NCBI GenBank assembly: GCA_947504725.1
Contig: CANNHN010000007.1
Coordinates: 99,790 to 163,789, forward strand
Length of the DNA: 64,000 bases
Direction of reading: 5' to 3'
Origin: Bacteroidota bacterium
GTDB lineage: Bacteria > Bacteroidota > Bacteroidia > 2-12-FULL-35-15
The stretch's first letter is position 1; each line of letters starts with the position of its first letter. This document shows positions 53,288 to 62,553 of this stretch, one piece after another. The translations under genes were made by a program, and so were the position numbers. Under the pieces are notes generated by a model. It was not told where the DNA came from and did not search any database. It worked only from the letters and a program-made list of their open reading frames with translations.

Positions 53288-54394
53288 CTATAGAAGTGTG
53301 TCGATTTTTTTTTCTAACGAATTGTCCAATTTAATAACTTCAAAACCTTTATAATTCTTAGATTTTTCCAAAGCAATTTTCAAATCAAAAGAGGATTGTG
53401 TTTGTGAATAAGCAATGCCGTTTTCCATAAAACGTTCGGCTAAATATTCTTGTTCTGTTTGTCCGGGTGTAGGAATGAAAATTGCCTTTTTGCCCAAACT
53501 TGCCAAATCCATAACAGTTGAATAACCGCTTCTGGAGAGGATAATATCAGTATTTTGAATAGCTGTTAGCATTTCATTCGACTTTAAATGCGAAACAATT
53601 TTTATATTTTTAATTGTTTCTGTTTTTTCTTCTGAAGCTTTTCCGCAAACAACCAGTGCTTTTAAATCAGTTTGTTTTAATTGTTCAATCACCAATTCTT
53701 CAAAAATACTTCGTTGTGGTTCTGGTCCTGAAATGATTGCCATCACATTTGTCATTTCGAGCGAAGCCGAGAAATCTTGCTTGTTAGTCTTTCCGACTTT
53801 ATTTGTCATTCCGACCGAAGCGGAGGAATCTAACCTACTCAACACCCCAACAAAAAAAGTATTTTTCGGGAGTGGATATTTGTGAGCTAAATCTCCTGAT
53901 AAGTTATTTGATTCTGCAACATCAGGAACCCAACACTCATCATAGTTATCAACATATTTTAAAACTCTTTTATGTAACAAACTTTCTCCAATTGGAGCTT
54001 TTATCATTAACTGATGTGTGATAAAAATACTTTTTACTTTTTTATTCCAGCATCCATATCTATTATCAGAAATCACAATGTCAATTTTATATTCATCAAT
54101 TATTTTATCTAATTGAGCATGTTCTTCTTTTATTCCGTTCACAATTTTCGGGATAGAAAGTAGCATCTTCATTTTCATAGAACCCGATTTCGGATATTGA
54201 ATATTATATCCTTTTAACTGAATAAAGGTCAATTGAGGAAATTCTTGTTTTAAGAGTGCAAGCGGACCAGTATCTGCAGCAATCAGTACTTCTGCATTTT
54301 TCTTTAGCAACAAACGAATAATGGGAATGCAGCGGGTAGCATGTCCTAACCCCCAATCCAAAGGGCAAATTAATATTCGCTTCTGTTTTTGCAT
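53288..54394 (-). CDS. GT-B glycosyltransferase with an in-frame repeat insertion
   Basis: 368 residues, beginning with LICPLDWGLGHATRCIPIIRLL (acceptor-side GT-B start) and ending with the donor-site SRSGYSTVMDLASLGKKAIFIPTPGQTEQEYLAERF. It belongs to the MurG-like group and is distantly related to 21754-22800. About residues 188-217 (RLDSSASVGMTN ... QDFSASLEMTN) are a low-complexity insertion coded by two copies of a REP-like sequence (53748-53777 and 53802-53831) between GVLS and VMAIISGPEPQRS. The frame stays open; the insertion sits at the linker between the two Rossmann domains. Confidence 0.85.
   Translation of the reverse strand: MQKQKRILICPLDWGLGHATRCIPIIRLLLKKNAEVLIAADTGPLALLKQEFPQLTFIQLKGYNIQYPKSGSMKMKMLLSIPKIVNGIKEEHAQLDKIIDEYKIDIVISDNRYGCWNKKVKSIFITHQLMIKAPIGESLLHKRVLKYVDNYDECWVPDVAESNNLSGDLAHKYPLPKNTFFVGVLSRLDSSASVGMTNKVGKTNKQDFSASLEMTNVMAIISGPEPQRSIFEELVIEQLKQTDLKALVVCGKASEEKTETIKNIKIVSHLKSNEMLTAIQNTDIILSRSGYSTVMDLASLGKKAIFIPTPGQTEQEYLAERFMENGIAYSQTQSSFDLKIALEKSKNYKGFEVIKLDNSLEKKIDTLL
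53748..53777. repeat. REP-like repeat, first intragenic copy
   Basis: A 30-bp unit of the form TTTGTCATTTCGAGCGAAGC..., with an internal palindrome CGAGCGAAGCCGAG. It matches 53802-53831 at 26 of 30 positions in the same orientation and resembles the ends of 53102-53229. It is translated in the glycosyltransferase gene. Confidence 0.8.
53802..53831. repeat. REP-like repeat, second intragenic copy
   Basis: Direct copy of 53748-53777 (26 of 30 identical), 54 bp away, a multiple of three, so the reading frame is preserved. It encodes RLDSSASVGMTN on the minus strand. Confidence 0.8.
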
Positions 54395-54514
54395 TAATGC
54401 TTATTTTTGTAAAAATATGGTTAAAGTTAATTAATTTTTCTCTGCGAGCTCTGTGATATAAAGTTCGGAGTTTATCCCGCCAAATGCGGGACGGTTAAGA
54501 TTTATGTAGTATTT

Positions 54515-55186
54515 ATGGCTAAAAGAAAATTAAAAAAATTCGCAGAAGTATCCTCCTTTGACAATTGTTTCTTCTTGTCGTTTGAACAAGCAAGAGAAGA
54601 TGGCTTGCCGTTAAAAGGGAAATGGCATAAGGAATATTTCAAGAACGACAATCCTATTGTTTTGGAATTGGGCTGTGGGAAAGGTGAATACACTGTAGGT
54701 TTAGCGAAACGTTATCCTAATAAAAATTTTATTGGAGTAGATATTAAAGGTAATCGTATTTGGACGGGTGCAAAAACGGCTATTGAAAATAAAATGAATA
54801 ATGTTGCTTTTATCCGCACACGCATCGACTTTATTGATGCCTGTTTCGCTGATAATGAAGTGGACGAAATTTGGATAACTTTTCCTGATCCACAACCTCA
54901 GAAAACGCGTACTCGCAATCGTTTGACGAATATGATGTTTATTACTCGTTATCAAAAAATATTAAAAAAAGGTGGATGTATTAATTTGAAAACAGATAAT
55001 GAACCCTTTTATGATTATACAAGAGAAGTGATTGAGGAAAATAAATTTGAAGTGTTGGATAGCACAAATGATTTGTATGGAGACACTAAAGAGCGTGATG
55101 AAGTATTGACAAGCATTAAAACATATTACGAGAAGTTGTTTTCTGATAAAGGATTTAAAATTTGTTATTTGAAATATAGAGTTTAA
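54515..55186 (+). CDS. trmB: tRNA (guanine-N7-)-methyltransferase
   Basis: 223 residues. The SAM-binding motif LELGCGKGEYTVGLAKRYP (about 50-68), VDIKGNRIWTGAK and the TrmB-type FPDPQPQKTRTRNRLT segment identify it. It methylates G46 of tRNA with S-adenosylmethionine. The stop codon directly abuts the start of the next gene. Confidence 0.92.
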   Translation: MAKRKLKKFAEVSSFDNCFFLSFEQAREDGLPLKGKWHKEYFKNDNPIVLELGCGKGEYTVGLAKRYPNKNFIGVDIKGNRIWTGAKTAIENKMNNVAFIRTRIDFIDACFADNEVDEIWITFPDPQPQKTRTRNRLTNMMFITRYQKILKKGGCINLKTDNEPFYDYTREVIEENKFEVLDSTNDLYGDTKERDEVLTSIKTYYEKLFSDKGFKICYLKYRV

Positions 55187-55531
55187 ATGAATTTAGAGAA
55201 GCACGAAGATTTTTTTCAAATGGTATTTCAGGTTGTTCGACTCATTCCCAAAGGTCGGGTGACGAGTTACGGAGCCATTGCCAAGTATTTGGGAACTGCT
55301 CGTTCTTCTCGAATGGTAGGTTGGGCCATGAATGCTGCTCATTCTCAAAAAAAGACTGTTCCAGCACACCGAGTAGTCAACAGAAATGGCGAATTAACTG
55401 GGAAACACCATTTCGCAACACCATTTCTAATGGCTGAATTGCTTGAAAAAGAGGGCGTAAATGTGGTCAAAGACAAGATAAAGAACTTCGAGAAACACTA
55501 CTGGGAGCCCATGAAGGAATTGGAACTTTAA
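55187..55531 (+). CDS. Alkyltransferase-like protein (MGMT family without the active-site Cys)
   Basis: 114 residues of the O6-methylguanine-DNA methyltransferase C-terminal domain: VRLIPKGRVTSYGAIAKYLG and RMVGWAMNAA. The active-site PCHR motif reads PAHR, so the methyl-accepting Cys is replaced by Ala, as in alkyltransferase-like (ATL) proteins that bind alkylated bases and hand them to nucleotide excision repair. Start codon immediately after trmB, so cotranscribed. Confidence 0.9.
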   Translation: MNLEKHEDFFQMVFQVVRLIPKGRVTSYGAIAKYLGTARSSRMVGWAMNAAHSQKKTVPAHRVVNRNGELTGKHHFATPFLMAELLEKEGVNVVKDKIKNFEKHYWEPMKELEL

Positions 55532-55593
55532 AATTGACTTTTAATCGAGATTTTCCCTTATTTTTGTGCCCTCATTCATTATTATAAGTACTT

Positions 55594-56247
55594 ATGAAAA
55601 TTTTACGTTTTTACATTCTTTACCGCCTTCCAATTATTCTATTATTGGCAATTTTAGGTGGTTTGTCTCATTATTATAAAGACCCAATCACTGCTTGGAT
55701 TTGCTATAGTCTAGCTTTTATTTCGTTGCTATTGTATTTTATGATGGGGACAATGCGTTTGGTTCAGGAAGCTGTTTCTGAAGGAGAAGTTGACAAAGCA
55801 ATGGAGTATATTAAGATGATTAAATTTCCTCGTTTACTTTTAAAGCCAATTCGTTCGGGATATTATATGTTGCAAAGTAATTTATCGTTGGCAACAGATG
55901 ATTTGACATCTGCAGAAGCTAGTATTAGAAAAAGCTTAAATACAAAATCGAAAATTGTTGGTGATGTTACTGGAACTAATTTAATGCAGTTGGGTTTTAT
56001 TCAATTGAAACAAGGGAAAACAAAAGAAGCCCGTCAAACGTTAATGGATTCAGTCAAAGCTGGTATTCCTGATAAAGATAGTATGGCAGCCGTTTATTTA
56101 CAATTATGTTCTATTGAAATTCAGCGTAAACAAAATAAAATCGGCAAAGAATATTTTAGAAAAGCAAAAGCGTGTAAGCCCAAAGCTGATGAAATCGTGA
56201 AGCAATTGAACATGATGGAAAAAAATATTGCTCGTATTCCTGGGTAA
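55594..56247 (+). CDS. Membrane-anchored TPR-like protein
   Basis: 217 residues. Two N-terminal hydrophobic segments (about 8-24 and 33-53) anchor it in the membrane, followed by helical repeats (VDKAMEYIKMIKFPRLLLKP, LGFIQLKQGKTKEARQTL, LQLCSIEIQRKQNKIGKEYFRKAK) that look like tetratricopeptide repeats facing the cytoplasm. No named family. A terminator shared with ilvA follows. Confidence 0.75.
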   Translation: MKILRFYILYRLPIILLLAILGGLSHYYKDPITAWICYSLAFISLLLYFMMGTMRLVQEAVSEGEVDKAMEYIKMIKFPRLLLKPIRSGYYMLQSNLSLATDDLTSAEASIRKSLNTKSKIVGDVTGTNLMQLGFIQLKQGKTKEARQTLMDSVKAGIPDKDSMAAVYLQLCSIEIQRKQNKIGKEYFRKAKACKPKADEIVKQLNMMEKNIARIPG

Positions 56248-56265
56248 ACGTTTTTATATAAAATT

Positions 56266-56301
56266 AAAAAGCCGTTTCAATAAAATTGGAACGGCTTTTT
56301 T
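56266..56301. terminator. Bidirectional terminator
   Basis: AAAAAGCCGTTTCAA (56266-56280) pairs with TTGGAACGGCTTTTT (56286-56300) with one wobble. It terminates the TPR gene and the convergent ilv operon. Confidence 0.88.
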
Positions 56302-56320
56302 ATGAATAGTTGGTATACTT

Positions 56321-57562
56321 TTAAACAAGAAATTGCAATAGATTATCATTTTTATTTAAGTAATCATATTGAAACCCTAAATCTAATAGCCGTCCTTTTA
56401 AGTGATGTAAATCTTCTGGGTTATTTATTTCTAGTCCCACTAATGCTGGTCCACTTTCTCTATTGTTTTTTTTCATGTATTCGAAATGAACAATGTCATC
56501 GTTAGGCCCTAATACACTTGTTACAAATTCCTTCAACGCCCCAGCTCTTTGTGGAAATCGGACGATGAAGAAATGCTTTAATTGTTCATGCAATAAGGAA
56601 CGCTCGCGAATTTCTTCGGTCCTCATAATATCATTATTGCTGCCGCTTACAATACAAACTACGTTTTTCCCTTTTATTTTTTCTTTTAAATAATGCAAGG
56701 CGGTTATGCTTAATGCTCCAGCTGGTTCAACAACTATCGCTTGTCGGTTATATAAATTCAAAATGGTAGTGCATACTTTCCCTTCAGGCACAAGTAATAT
56801 TTCATCTAAAGTGTTTTTGCATATTTGAAAAGTTTTATCACCTACTTTTTTAACTGCAGCGCCATCTACAAAACGGTCGATCGATTCCAATTCGGTATTA
56901 TATCCATTTTTTATTGAAACAGACATAGAAGGTGCGCCTTCTGGTTCAACTCCAATTAGATGAGTATGTTTGCTTTTTTCGAAAAAATAACTTGAAACAC
57001 CTGCTGCTAAACCGCCACCTCCAACAGGCATTAATAGGAAGTCAATTTTGAAATTGGCATCGTCTAAAATTTCTTTTGCAACAGTCCCTTGCCCTTCCAT
57101 TACTTTTTTATCGTCAAAGGGATGTACAAAAGTTCCTCCTTCTTTATGGCAAAAATCAAGTGCTGCATTATTGGCATCATCAAACGTGTCTCCTGTTAAA
57201 ATAACATCCACCCATTCTTTTCCAAATAATTTTACTTGATTCACCTTTTGACTTGGAGTTGTTAAAGGCATAAATATTTTACCTTTTATATTTAATCTTT
57301 TGCAAGAGTATGCAACTCCTTGAGCGTGATTTCCTGCACTAGCGCATACCACCCCGTTTGCTTTTTCTGTATCCGTTAAAGAATTTATTTTATTAAATGC
57401 ACCTCTTATTTTATAAGAGCGGACAATTTGTAAGTCTTCTCTTTTCAAATATACATTGCATTCAAACTCTTCACTTAGAGCTAAGTTGTATTGAAGGGGT
57501 GTGTGTAATGCCACTCCTTCAAGATTTATAGATGCTATTTCTATTTCTTTTACAGTTATCAT
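56321..57562 (-). CDS. ilvA: Threonine ammonia-lyase (threonine dehydratase)
   Basis: 413 residues, PLP-dependent. The Schiff-base Lys is in SYKIRGAFNKI (near residue 52), phosphate-binding GGGGLAAGV follows, and a C-terminal ACT-like regulatory domain (HFFIVRFPQRAGALKEF) suggests isoleucine feedback. It makes 2-oxobutanoate from threonine for isoleucine synthesis. The start shares a base with the ilvC stop (TAATG), and it is the last ilv gene. Confidence 0.93.
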   Translation of the reverse strand: MITVKEIEIASINLEGVALHTPLQYNLALSEEFECNVYLKREDLQIVRSYKIRGAFNKINSLTDTEKANGVVCASAGNHAQGVAYSCKRLNIKGKIFMPLTTPSQKVNQVKLFGKEWVDVILTGDTFDDANNAALDFCHKEGGTFVHPFDDKKVMEGQGTVAKEILDDANFKIDFLLMPVGGGGLAAGVSSYFFEKSKHTHLIGVEPEGAPSMSVSIKNGYNTELESIDRFVDGAAVKKVGDKTFQICKNTLDEILLVPEGKVCTTILNLYNRQAIVVEPAGALSITALHYLKEKIKGKNVVCIVSGSNNDIMRTEEIRERSLLHEQLKHFFIVRFPQRAGALKEFVTSVLGPNDDIVHFEYMKKNNRESGPALVGLEINNPEDLHHLKGRLLDLGFQYDYLNKNDNLLQFLV

Positions 57563-58599
57563 TATGGTCTAAGTTTTCTCACAGCAGCTCCAGCTTGCCA
57601 TAATTCTGATTCTCTTACTTCCGTTAGCTCTTTTTCTAAATTTTCTCTGTAATTAGATTTGCTACCTTCTAAAATTACTCTAGCAGCTTCCTTTCCAGAT
57701 GCAACACTTTCATATAGTTCTTTAAAAACTGGTTTGGCAGCATCTCTAAATTTTCCTTTCCAATCTAATGCTCCGCGTTGTGCTGTTACAGATGTGTTTG
57801 CAAACATCCAATCCATTCCATTTTCGGCAACAAGTGGCATTAAACTTTGCGTTAATTCTTCTACCGTTTCATTAAATGCTTCAGACGGAGAATGCCCGTT
57901 TTCTCTAAGAACATTGTATTGCGCTTCAAACAAACCTGCCAATGCACCCATTAATATTCCACGCTCTCCTGTTAAATCCGAATATACTTCTTTTTTGAAA
58001 TCAGTTTCAAATAAATATCCTGAACCAACACCAATTCCTAATGCAAGTGCTTTTTCTTTTGCTTTTCCAGTAGCATCTTGGAAAATAGCATAACTCGAAT
58101 TTAATCCTTTGCCTTCTAAAAATAATCTTCTCAATGATGTTCCAGATCCTTTAGGTGCAACCAAAATTACATCTACATCCGTTGGAGGAACAATCCCTGT
58201 TTGAGTATGAAATGTTATTCCGAAGCCATGTGAGAAATACAACGTTTTTCCTTTTGTTAAATTAGACTTTATTAACGGCCACGATTGGATTTGTCCCGCG
58301 TCCGATAATAAATATTGGATTATCGTTGCGCGTTTGCTGGCCTCTTCAACATCAAATAGATTTTTGTTTTCAACCCAGCCATCCGCAATTGCTTTATCCC
58401 AGCTTTTACCACCTTTTCTTTGTCCGACAATTACATTTATACCATTGTCTTTCAAATTCATTGATTGTCCTGGTCCTTGAACTCCGTACCCAATTACGGC
58501 TACAGTTTCATTTTTTAATACTTCTCTTGCTTTGTTTAAAGAGAATTCTTCTCGTGTTACTACGTTTTCTAAAACGCCTCCAAAATTTATTTGTGCCAT
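57562..58599 (-). CDS. ilvC: Ketol-acid reductoisomerase
   Basis: 345-residue enzyme converting acetolactate and acetohydroxybutyrate to dihydroxy acids with NAD(P)H. The nucleotide-binding VIGYGVQGPGQ (residues about 35-45), SHGFGITFH, VILVAPKGSG and the DLTGERGILMGA/E-containing metal motif are present. The one-base overlap with ilvA indicates translational coupling. Confidence 0.95.
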   Translation of the reverse strand: MAQINFGGVLENVVTREEFSLNKAREVLKNETVAVIGYGVQGPGQSMNLKDNGINVIVGQRKGGKSWDKAIADGWVENKNLFDVEEASKRATIIQYLLSDAGQIQSWPLIKSNLTKGKTLYFSHGFGITFHTQTGIVPPTDVDVILVAPKGSGTSLRRLFLEGKGLNSSYAIFQDATGKAKEKALALGIGVGSGYLFETDFKKEVYSDLTGERGILMGALAGLFEAQYNVLRENGHSPSEAFNETVEELTQSLMPLVAENGMDWMFANTSVTAQRGALDWKGKFRDAAKPVFKELYESVASGKEAARVILEGSKSNYRENLEKELTEVRESELWQAGAAVRKLRP

Positions 58600-58603
58600 A
58601 ATT

Positions 58604-59161
58604 TTAATTGTTATTAAAGTGTTTAATTGTTTTATTACTATTGTTTTCTATTTCTTTTAAATATGCGGATAATGTTTTCATTGGTTTGGTGATTGCAACT
58701 TTTCCACTTCTAACAAATTCCAGGACTCCAAATTTTTCAAGCTCATAAAATAATTTTGTTATTTCTTGCTCATCCCCTGTTTTTTCTACTACTATATATT
58801 CCCCCGATATACTAAGTATCGTTGCATGGTTTTCATTTATAGTTCTTGAAAAGAGTTCATTTTCCTTTAATCCTTTTGTCGGAATTTTATAAAGAGCAAT
58901 TTCTCTACAAATTACATCTGCTGAAATGTGAGAAAAGGCCTTAAGAACTTCAATTTGCTTATCTATTTGTCCAATTAATTTTTCCACAACCTCCTTTGTG
59001 ACATATACTATAATTGTATATCTGTAAATGCCTTTCACTTCAGTGACGCTTGCTGTTATACTTTCTATATTGATATGCCTTCTGGTAAATATGATTGTTA
59101 TTCTATTTAGCAATCCTATTCTATCTTCAGTGAAGATGGATATGGTATGTTTAGTTTTCAT
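58604..59161 (-). CDS. ilvN: Acetolactate synthase regulatory (small) subunit
   Basis: 185 residues with an ACT domain at the front (TEDRIGLLNRITIIFTRRHINIESITASVTE) and a C-terminal regulatory part, the length of the IlvN/IlvH group. It confers valine feedback on IlvB, encoded directly upstream with a 5-bp gap. Confidence 0.93.
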   Translation of the reverse strand: MKTKHTISIFTEDRIGLLNRITIIFTRRHINIESITASVTEVKGIYRYTIIVYVTKEVVEKLIGQIDKQIEVLKAFSHISADVICREIALYKIPTKGLKENELFSRTINENHATILSISGEYIVVEKTGDEQEITKLFYELEKFGVLEFVRSGKVAITKPMKTLSAYLKEIENNSNKTIKHFNNN

Positions 59162-59166
59162 TTTTA

Positions 59167-60876
59167 TTATTCTAGTATTATTTCTGATACACTTGCTCCT
59201 GTTGTAACCATTGGAAAAACGTTTTCTTCATTTTCCACTACAACTTCTAGTAAATAAGACTCCTGGCTGTTATAAAATGTTGTTAAGGCCTCCACTAAAT
59301 TTTCTCGGTCGGTTACTTTTTGTCCTTTAATTCCATATCCTTTTGCAATTGTTATGAAGTCGGGGTTTTTCATTTCAGTGAAAGAATATCTTCTGTCGAA
59401 AAATAATTGTTGCCATTGTCGAACCATTCCTAAGAAATTATTATTTAGGATTAAAATTTTAACAGCAATATTACTTTGCATAATTGTTCCTAATTCTTGA
59501 ATTGTCATTTGGAATCCACCATCACCTAATACGGCAACTACTTCACAATTCGGTTTAGCTACTTTTGCACCTATCGCTGCTGGTAACCCAAATCCCATTG
59601 TTCCCAGCCCTCCTGAGGTTACAAAATTATTGGGTATGTTGCTTTTGTAATAACGTGCTGTTATCATTTGGTGCTGACCTACATCTGTAACGACAATCGC
59701 ATTTCCTTTACTCACAATATTAAGTTTGTCGATTACTTCTGACATCAATAGTTTTTCGGTGTTTGGGTTTCGTGCCGATTCAATGACTTTTTCATTTTCT
59801 ATTTCATTGCAACTTTTAAATCGTTGTAACCATTTGTTTCTATTTTTTGTAAGCAGTAACGGCATCAAAAGTTCAAGAGTCTTTTTGGCGTCACCTATTA
59901 ATGCAACATCTGCATGGATTATTTTATTGATTTCTGATTTATCAATTTCTAAATGAATCACTTTAGCTTGTTTTGCATATTTGCTTACATTTCCAGTCAC
60001 TCGATCATCAAATCTCATTCCTACGGCAATCAAAACATCGCATTCGTTTGTTAAGATGTTTGGCCCATAATTTCCATGCATTCCTAAATACCCTGCATAT
60101 AGTTCATGTTCGGGAGGAAATGCTGATAACCCAAGTAATGTAGAAGCAACAGGAATGTTTGATTTTTCAGCAAATTCCAATAATTGTTTTTCTGCACCGG
60201 ATAATAAAACACCGTGTCCACATAATATAAATGGTCGCAAAGAATTGTTTATTAATGCTGCTGCATTTTCAACCTCCTCAAAATTTGCAATTGGGTTTGG
60301 GAAATAACTTCTGATGTTTTCACATTTGCTGTAATTGTAAATCATTTTTCCAAATTGAGCATCTTTCGTTATGTCAACTAAAACAGGACCTGGTCTACCG
60401 CTGGTTGCAATATAAAATGCCTTGGCTAAAGCTGAAGGAATATCTTCCGCTTTGGTAACTTGTATATTCCATTTTGTTACTGGCATTGTTATACCTAGGA
60501 CATCTGTTTCTTGAAATGCATCGGTTCCTAAAAGGTGTGAAGCAACTTGTCCCGTAATGCAAACCAATGGTGTTGAATCAATTTGTGCATCTGCAATACC
60601 TGTTACTAAATTTGTTGCACCTGGCCCAGAAGTAGCAAAAACAACTCCTGGTTTTCCAGAGACTCTTGAATAACCTTGTGCTGCATGCGTTGCTCCTTGT
60701 TCATGTCTCACCAAATAGTGATTTAATTTTTTACTGTAATCGTATAACGCATCATATATTGGCATGATGGCTCCTCCTGGATATCCGAATATGTCTGTAA
60801 CATTTTCTTCCAAGAGCGATAATATTACTGCTTCAGCTCCGGTTATTTCAGTATTATATTTTGTATTATTTTTCAT
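59167..60876 (-). CDS. ilvB: Acetolactate synthase catalytic (large) subunit
   Basis: The start was put at the ATG at 60876 (MKNNTKYNTEITGAEAVI), 7 codons inside the open frame, because it clears ilvD by 2 bp and matches the family N-terminus. 569 residues with the TPP-catalytic Glu in VRHEQGATHAAQGYSR, FAD-region motifs and the TPP/metal motif GDGGFQMTIQELGT ... NNNFLGMVRQWQ. It condenses pyruvate with pyruvate or 2-oxobutanoate. Confidence 0.95.
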   Translation of the reverse strand: MKNNTKYNTEITGAEAVILSLLEENVTDIFGYPGGAIMPIYDALYDYSKKLNHYLVRHEQGATHAAQGYSRVSGKPGVVFATSGPGATNLVTGIADAQIDSTPLVCITGQVASHLLGTDAFQETDVLGITMPVTKWNIQVTKAEDIPSALAKAFYIATSGRPGPVLVDITKDAQFGKMIYNYSKCENIRSYFPNPIANFEEVENAAALINNSLRPFILCGHGVLLSGAEKQLLEFAEKSNIPVASTLLGLSAFPPEHELYAGYLGMHGNYGPNILTNECDVLIAVGMRFDDRVTGNVSKYAKQAKVIHLEIDKSEINKIIHADVALIGDAKKTLELLMPLLLTKNRNKWLQRFKSCNEIENEKVIESARNPNTEKLLMSEVIDKLNIVSKGNAIVVTDVGQHQMITARYYKSNIPNNFVTSGGLGTMGFGLPAAIGAKVAKPNCEVVAVLGDGGFQMTIQELGTIMQSNIAVKILILNNNFLGMVRQWQQLFFDRRYSFTEMKNPDFITIAKGYGIKGQKVTDRENLVEALTTFYNSQESYLLEVVVENEENVFPMVTTGASVSEIILE

Positions 60877-60878
60877 TT

Positions 60879-62552
60879 TTATAAATCTGTTAAGCATCCT
60901 GTACTTGCTGAACTTACTTGTTTTGCATATTTGTAAAGGACTCCGTTTTTAACTTTTAATTCAGGTTGTTTCCATTTGTTTTTTCTGTTCGACAATTCAT
61001 CTGCAGAAACGTGAACATCTATTTTATTATTGACGGCATCTATTTTAATGATATCACCATTGTTTATCAATGCAATTGGTCCTCCATCAAATGCTTCTGG
61101 ACTAACATGTCCAACTACAAAACCATGTGTGCCCCCTGAAAATCTGCCGTCAGTGATAAGGGCAACACTGTTGCCTAATCCTGCACCAATTAATGCAGAA
61201 GTTGGTTTTAACATTTCTGGCATTCCAGGTCCACCTTTTGGCCCTTCGTTTCTTATGACAATCACATTTCCTGATTTAACTTTTCCTTTTCTAATTCCAT
61301 CAATACATTCAAATTCATTTTCAAAAACAATGGCTGGGCCAGTGAAGGATTCACCTTCTTTCCCCGAAATTTTTGCTACAGATCCTTCAGGAGCAAGATT
61401 TCCATACAATATTCTTAAATGCCCTGTTGCTTTTAATGGAGCCTCCACTTTAAGAATCACATCTTGATCTTCATTAAGCGAGTTTACTTCTAAGAGATTT
61501 TCATTATGTGATTTACCTGTAACTGTTAAGCAATCTCCATGTAATAAACCTTTCTCCAATAGATATTTTAACACAGCTGGAATTCCTCCTATTGCAAATA
61601 CATCTTCCATTAAATATTTACCACTTGGTTTTAGATTTGCTAGAACAGGAGTTTTTTCATTTATTCTGCTCACGTCTTCAAGTGTAAAATCTACAGAAGC
61701 TGTTTTTGCCATTGCTAATAAATGCAAAACGGCATTCGTAGATCCTCCTAAAACGACCACCACAGTTAAGGCATTTTCGAATGATTTTTTTGTTAAGATG
61801 TCAGATGGTTTTATATCTTTTTCTAAAAGAACTTTTAAATATTTTCCTACGTTTAAACATTCTTCTTTTTTTTCTTCACTCAGAGCAGGATTTGAAGAAC
61901 TATATGGCAAACTTAAGCCTAGTGCCTCTATTGCAGAGGACATGGTGTTTGCTGTATACATTCCACCGCATGCTCCAGCTCCCGGACATGCATTTTTTAT
62001 TATTCCTTTAAAATCTTCAACGGATATTTTTCCTGCATATTTTTCTCCTAAAGCTTCAAAGGCGGAAACAATGTTTAATTTTTTTCCTTTGTAATTTCCT
62101 GATGCGATTGTTCCTCCATAAACCATTATTGAAGGTCTGTTAACTCTTATCATTGCCATTGTTACGCCAGGCATGTTTTTATCACATCCAGCGATAGTTA
62201 TTAATCCATCATAATAATGAGCTGCTGTAACAGCTTCTACCGAATCTGCTATTATTTCTCTGGAAATAAGCGAATAACGCATTCCTTCTGTTCCATTTGT
62301 TATGCCATCGCTTATTCCGATAGTGTTGAATTGCAGTCCAACTAAATCATTTTGAAGAACACCGGTTTTCACATATTGTGAAAGCGTATTCAAATGCATG
62401 TTGCAAGTATTTCCTTCATACCAAGTTGATGCGATTCCAACTTGAGCTTTCTTCATGTCGTTTTCTGTTAGCCCTATTCCATAAAGCATTGCTTGAGAAG
62501 CAGGTTGTGACTCATCTTGAGTAACAGTTTTACTATGTTTATTTAATTCCAT
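60879..62552 (-). CDS. ilvD: Dihydroxy-acid dehydratase
   Basis: Starts at the ATG at 62552 ([12 protein letters not shown]), giving 557 residues; the open frame extends 30 bp into ilvE. Iron-sulfur cysteines lie in [28 protein letters not shown] and the CNMHL segment. It dehydrates dihydroxy acids to 2-oxo acids. Only 1 bp separates it from the ilvE stop. Confidence 0.94.
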   Translation of the reverse strand: MELNKHSKTVTQDESQPASQAMLYGIGLTENDMKKAQVGIASTWYEGNTCNMHLNTLSQYVKTGVLQNDLVGLQFNTIGISDGITNGTEGMRYSLISREIIADSVEAVTAAHYYDGLITIAGCDKNMPGVTMAMIRVNRPSIMVYGGTIASGNYKGKKLNIVSAFEALGEKYAGKISVEDFKGIIKNACPGAGACGGMYTANTMSSAIEALGLSLPYSSSNPALSEEKKEECLNVGKYLKVLLEKDIKPSDILTKKSFENALTVVVVLGGSTNAVLHLLAMAKTASVDFTLEDVSRINEKTPVLANLKPSGKYLMEDVFAIGGIPAVLKYLLEKGLLHGDCLTVTGKSHNENLLEVNSLNEDQDVILKVEAPLKATGHLRILYGNLAPEGSVAKISGKEGESFTGPAIVFENEFECIDGIRKGKVKSGNVIVIRNEGPKGGPGMPEMLKPTSALIGAGLGNSVALITDGRFSGGTHGFVVGHVSPEAFDGGPIALINNGDIIKIDAVNNKIDVHVSADELSNRKNKWKQPELKVKNGVLYKYAKQVSSASTGCLTDL

Positions 62553-62553
62553 T

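Noticed and set aside
54476..54491. CCCGC...GCGGG hairpin before trmB as a terminator
   Set aside because: No T tract follows; it resembles the nested hairpin of the element at 53102-53229 and is probably a repeat fragment.
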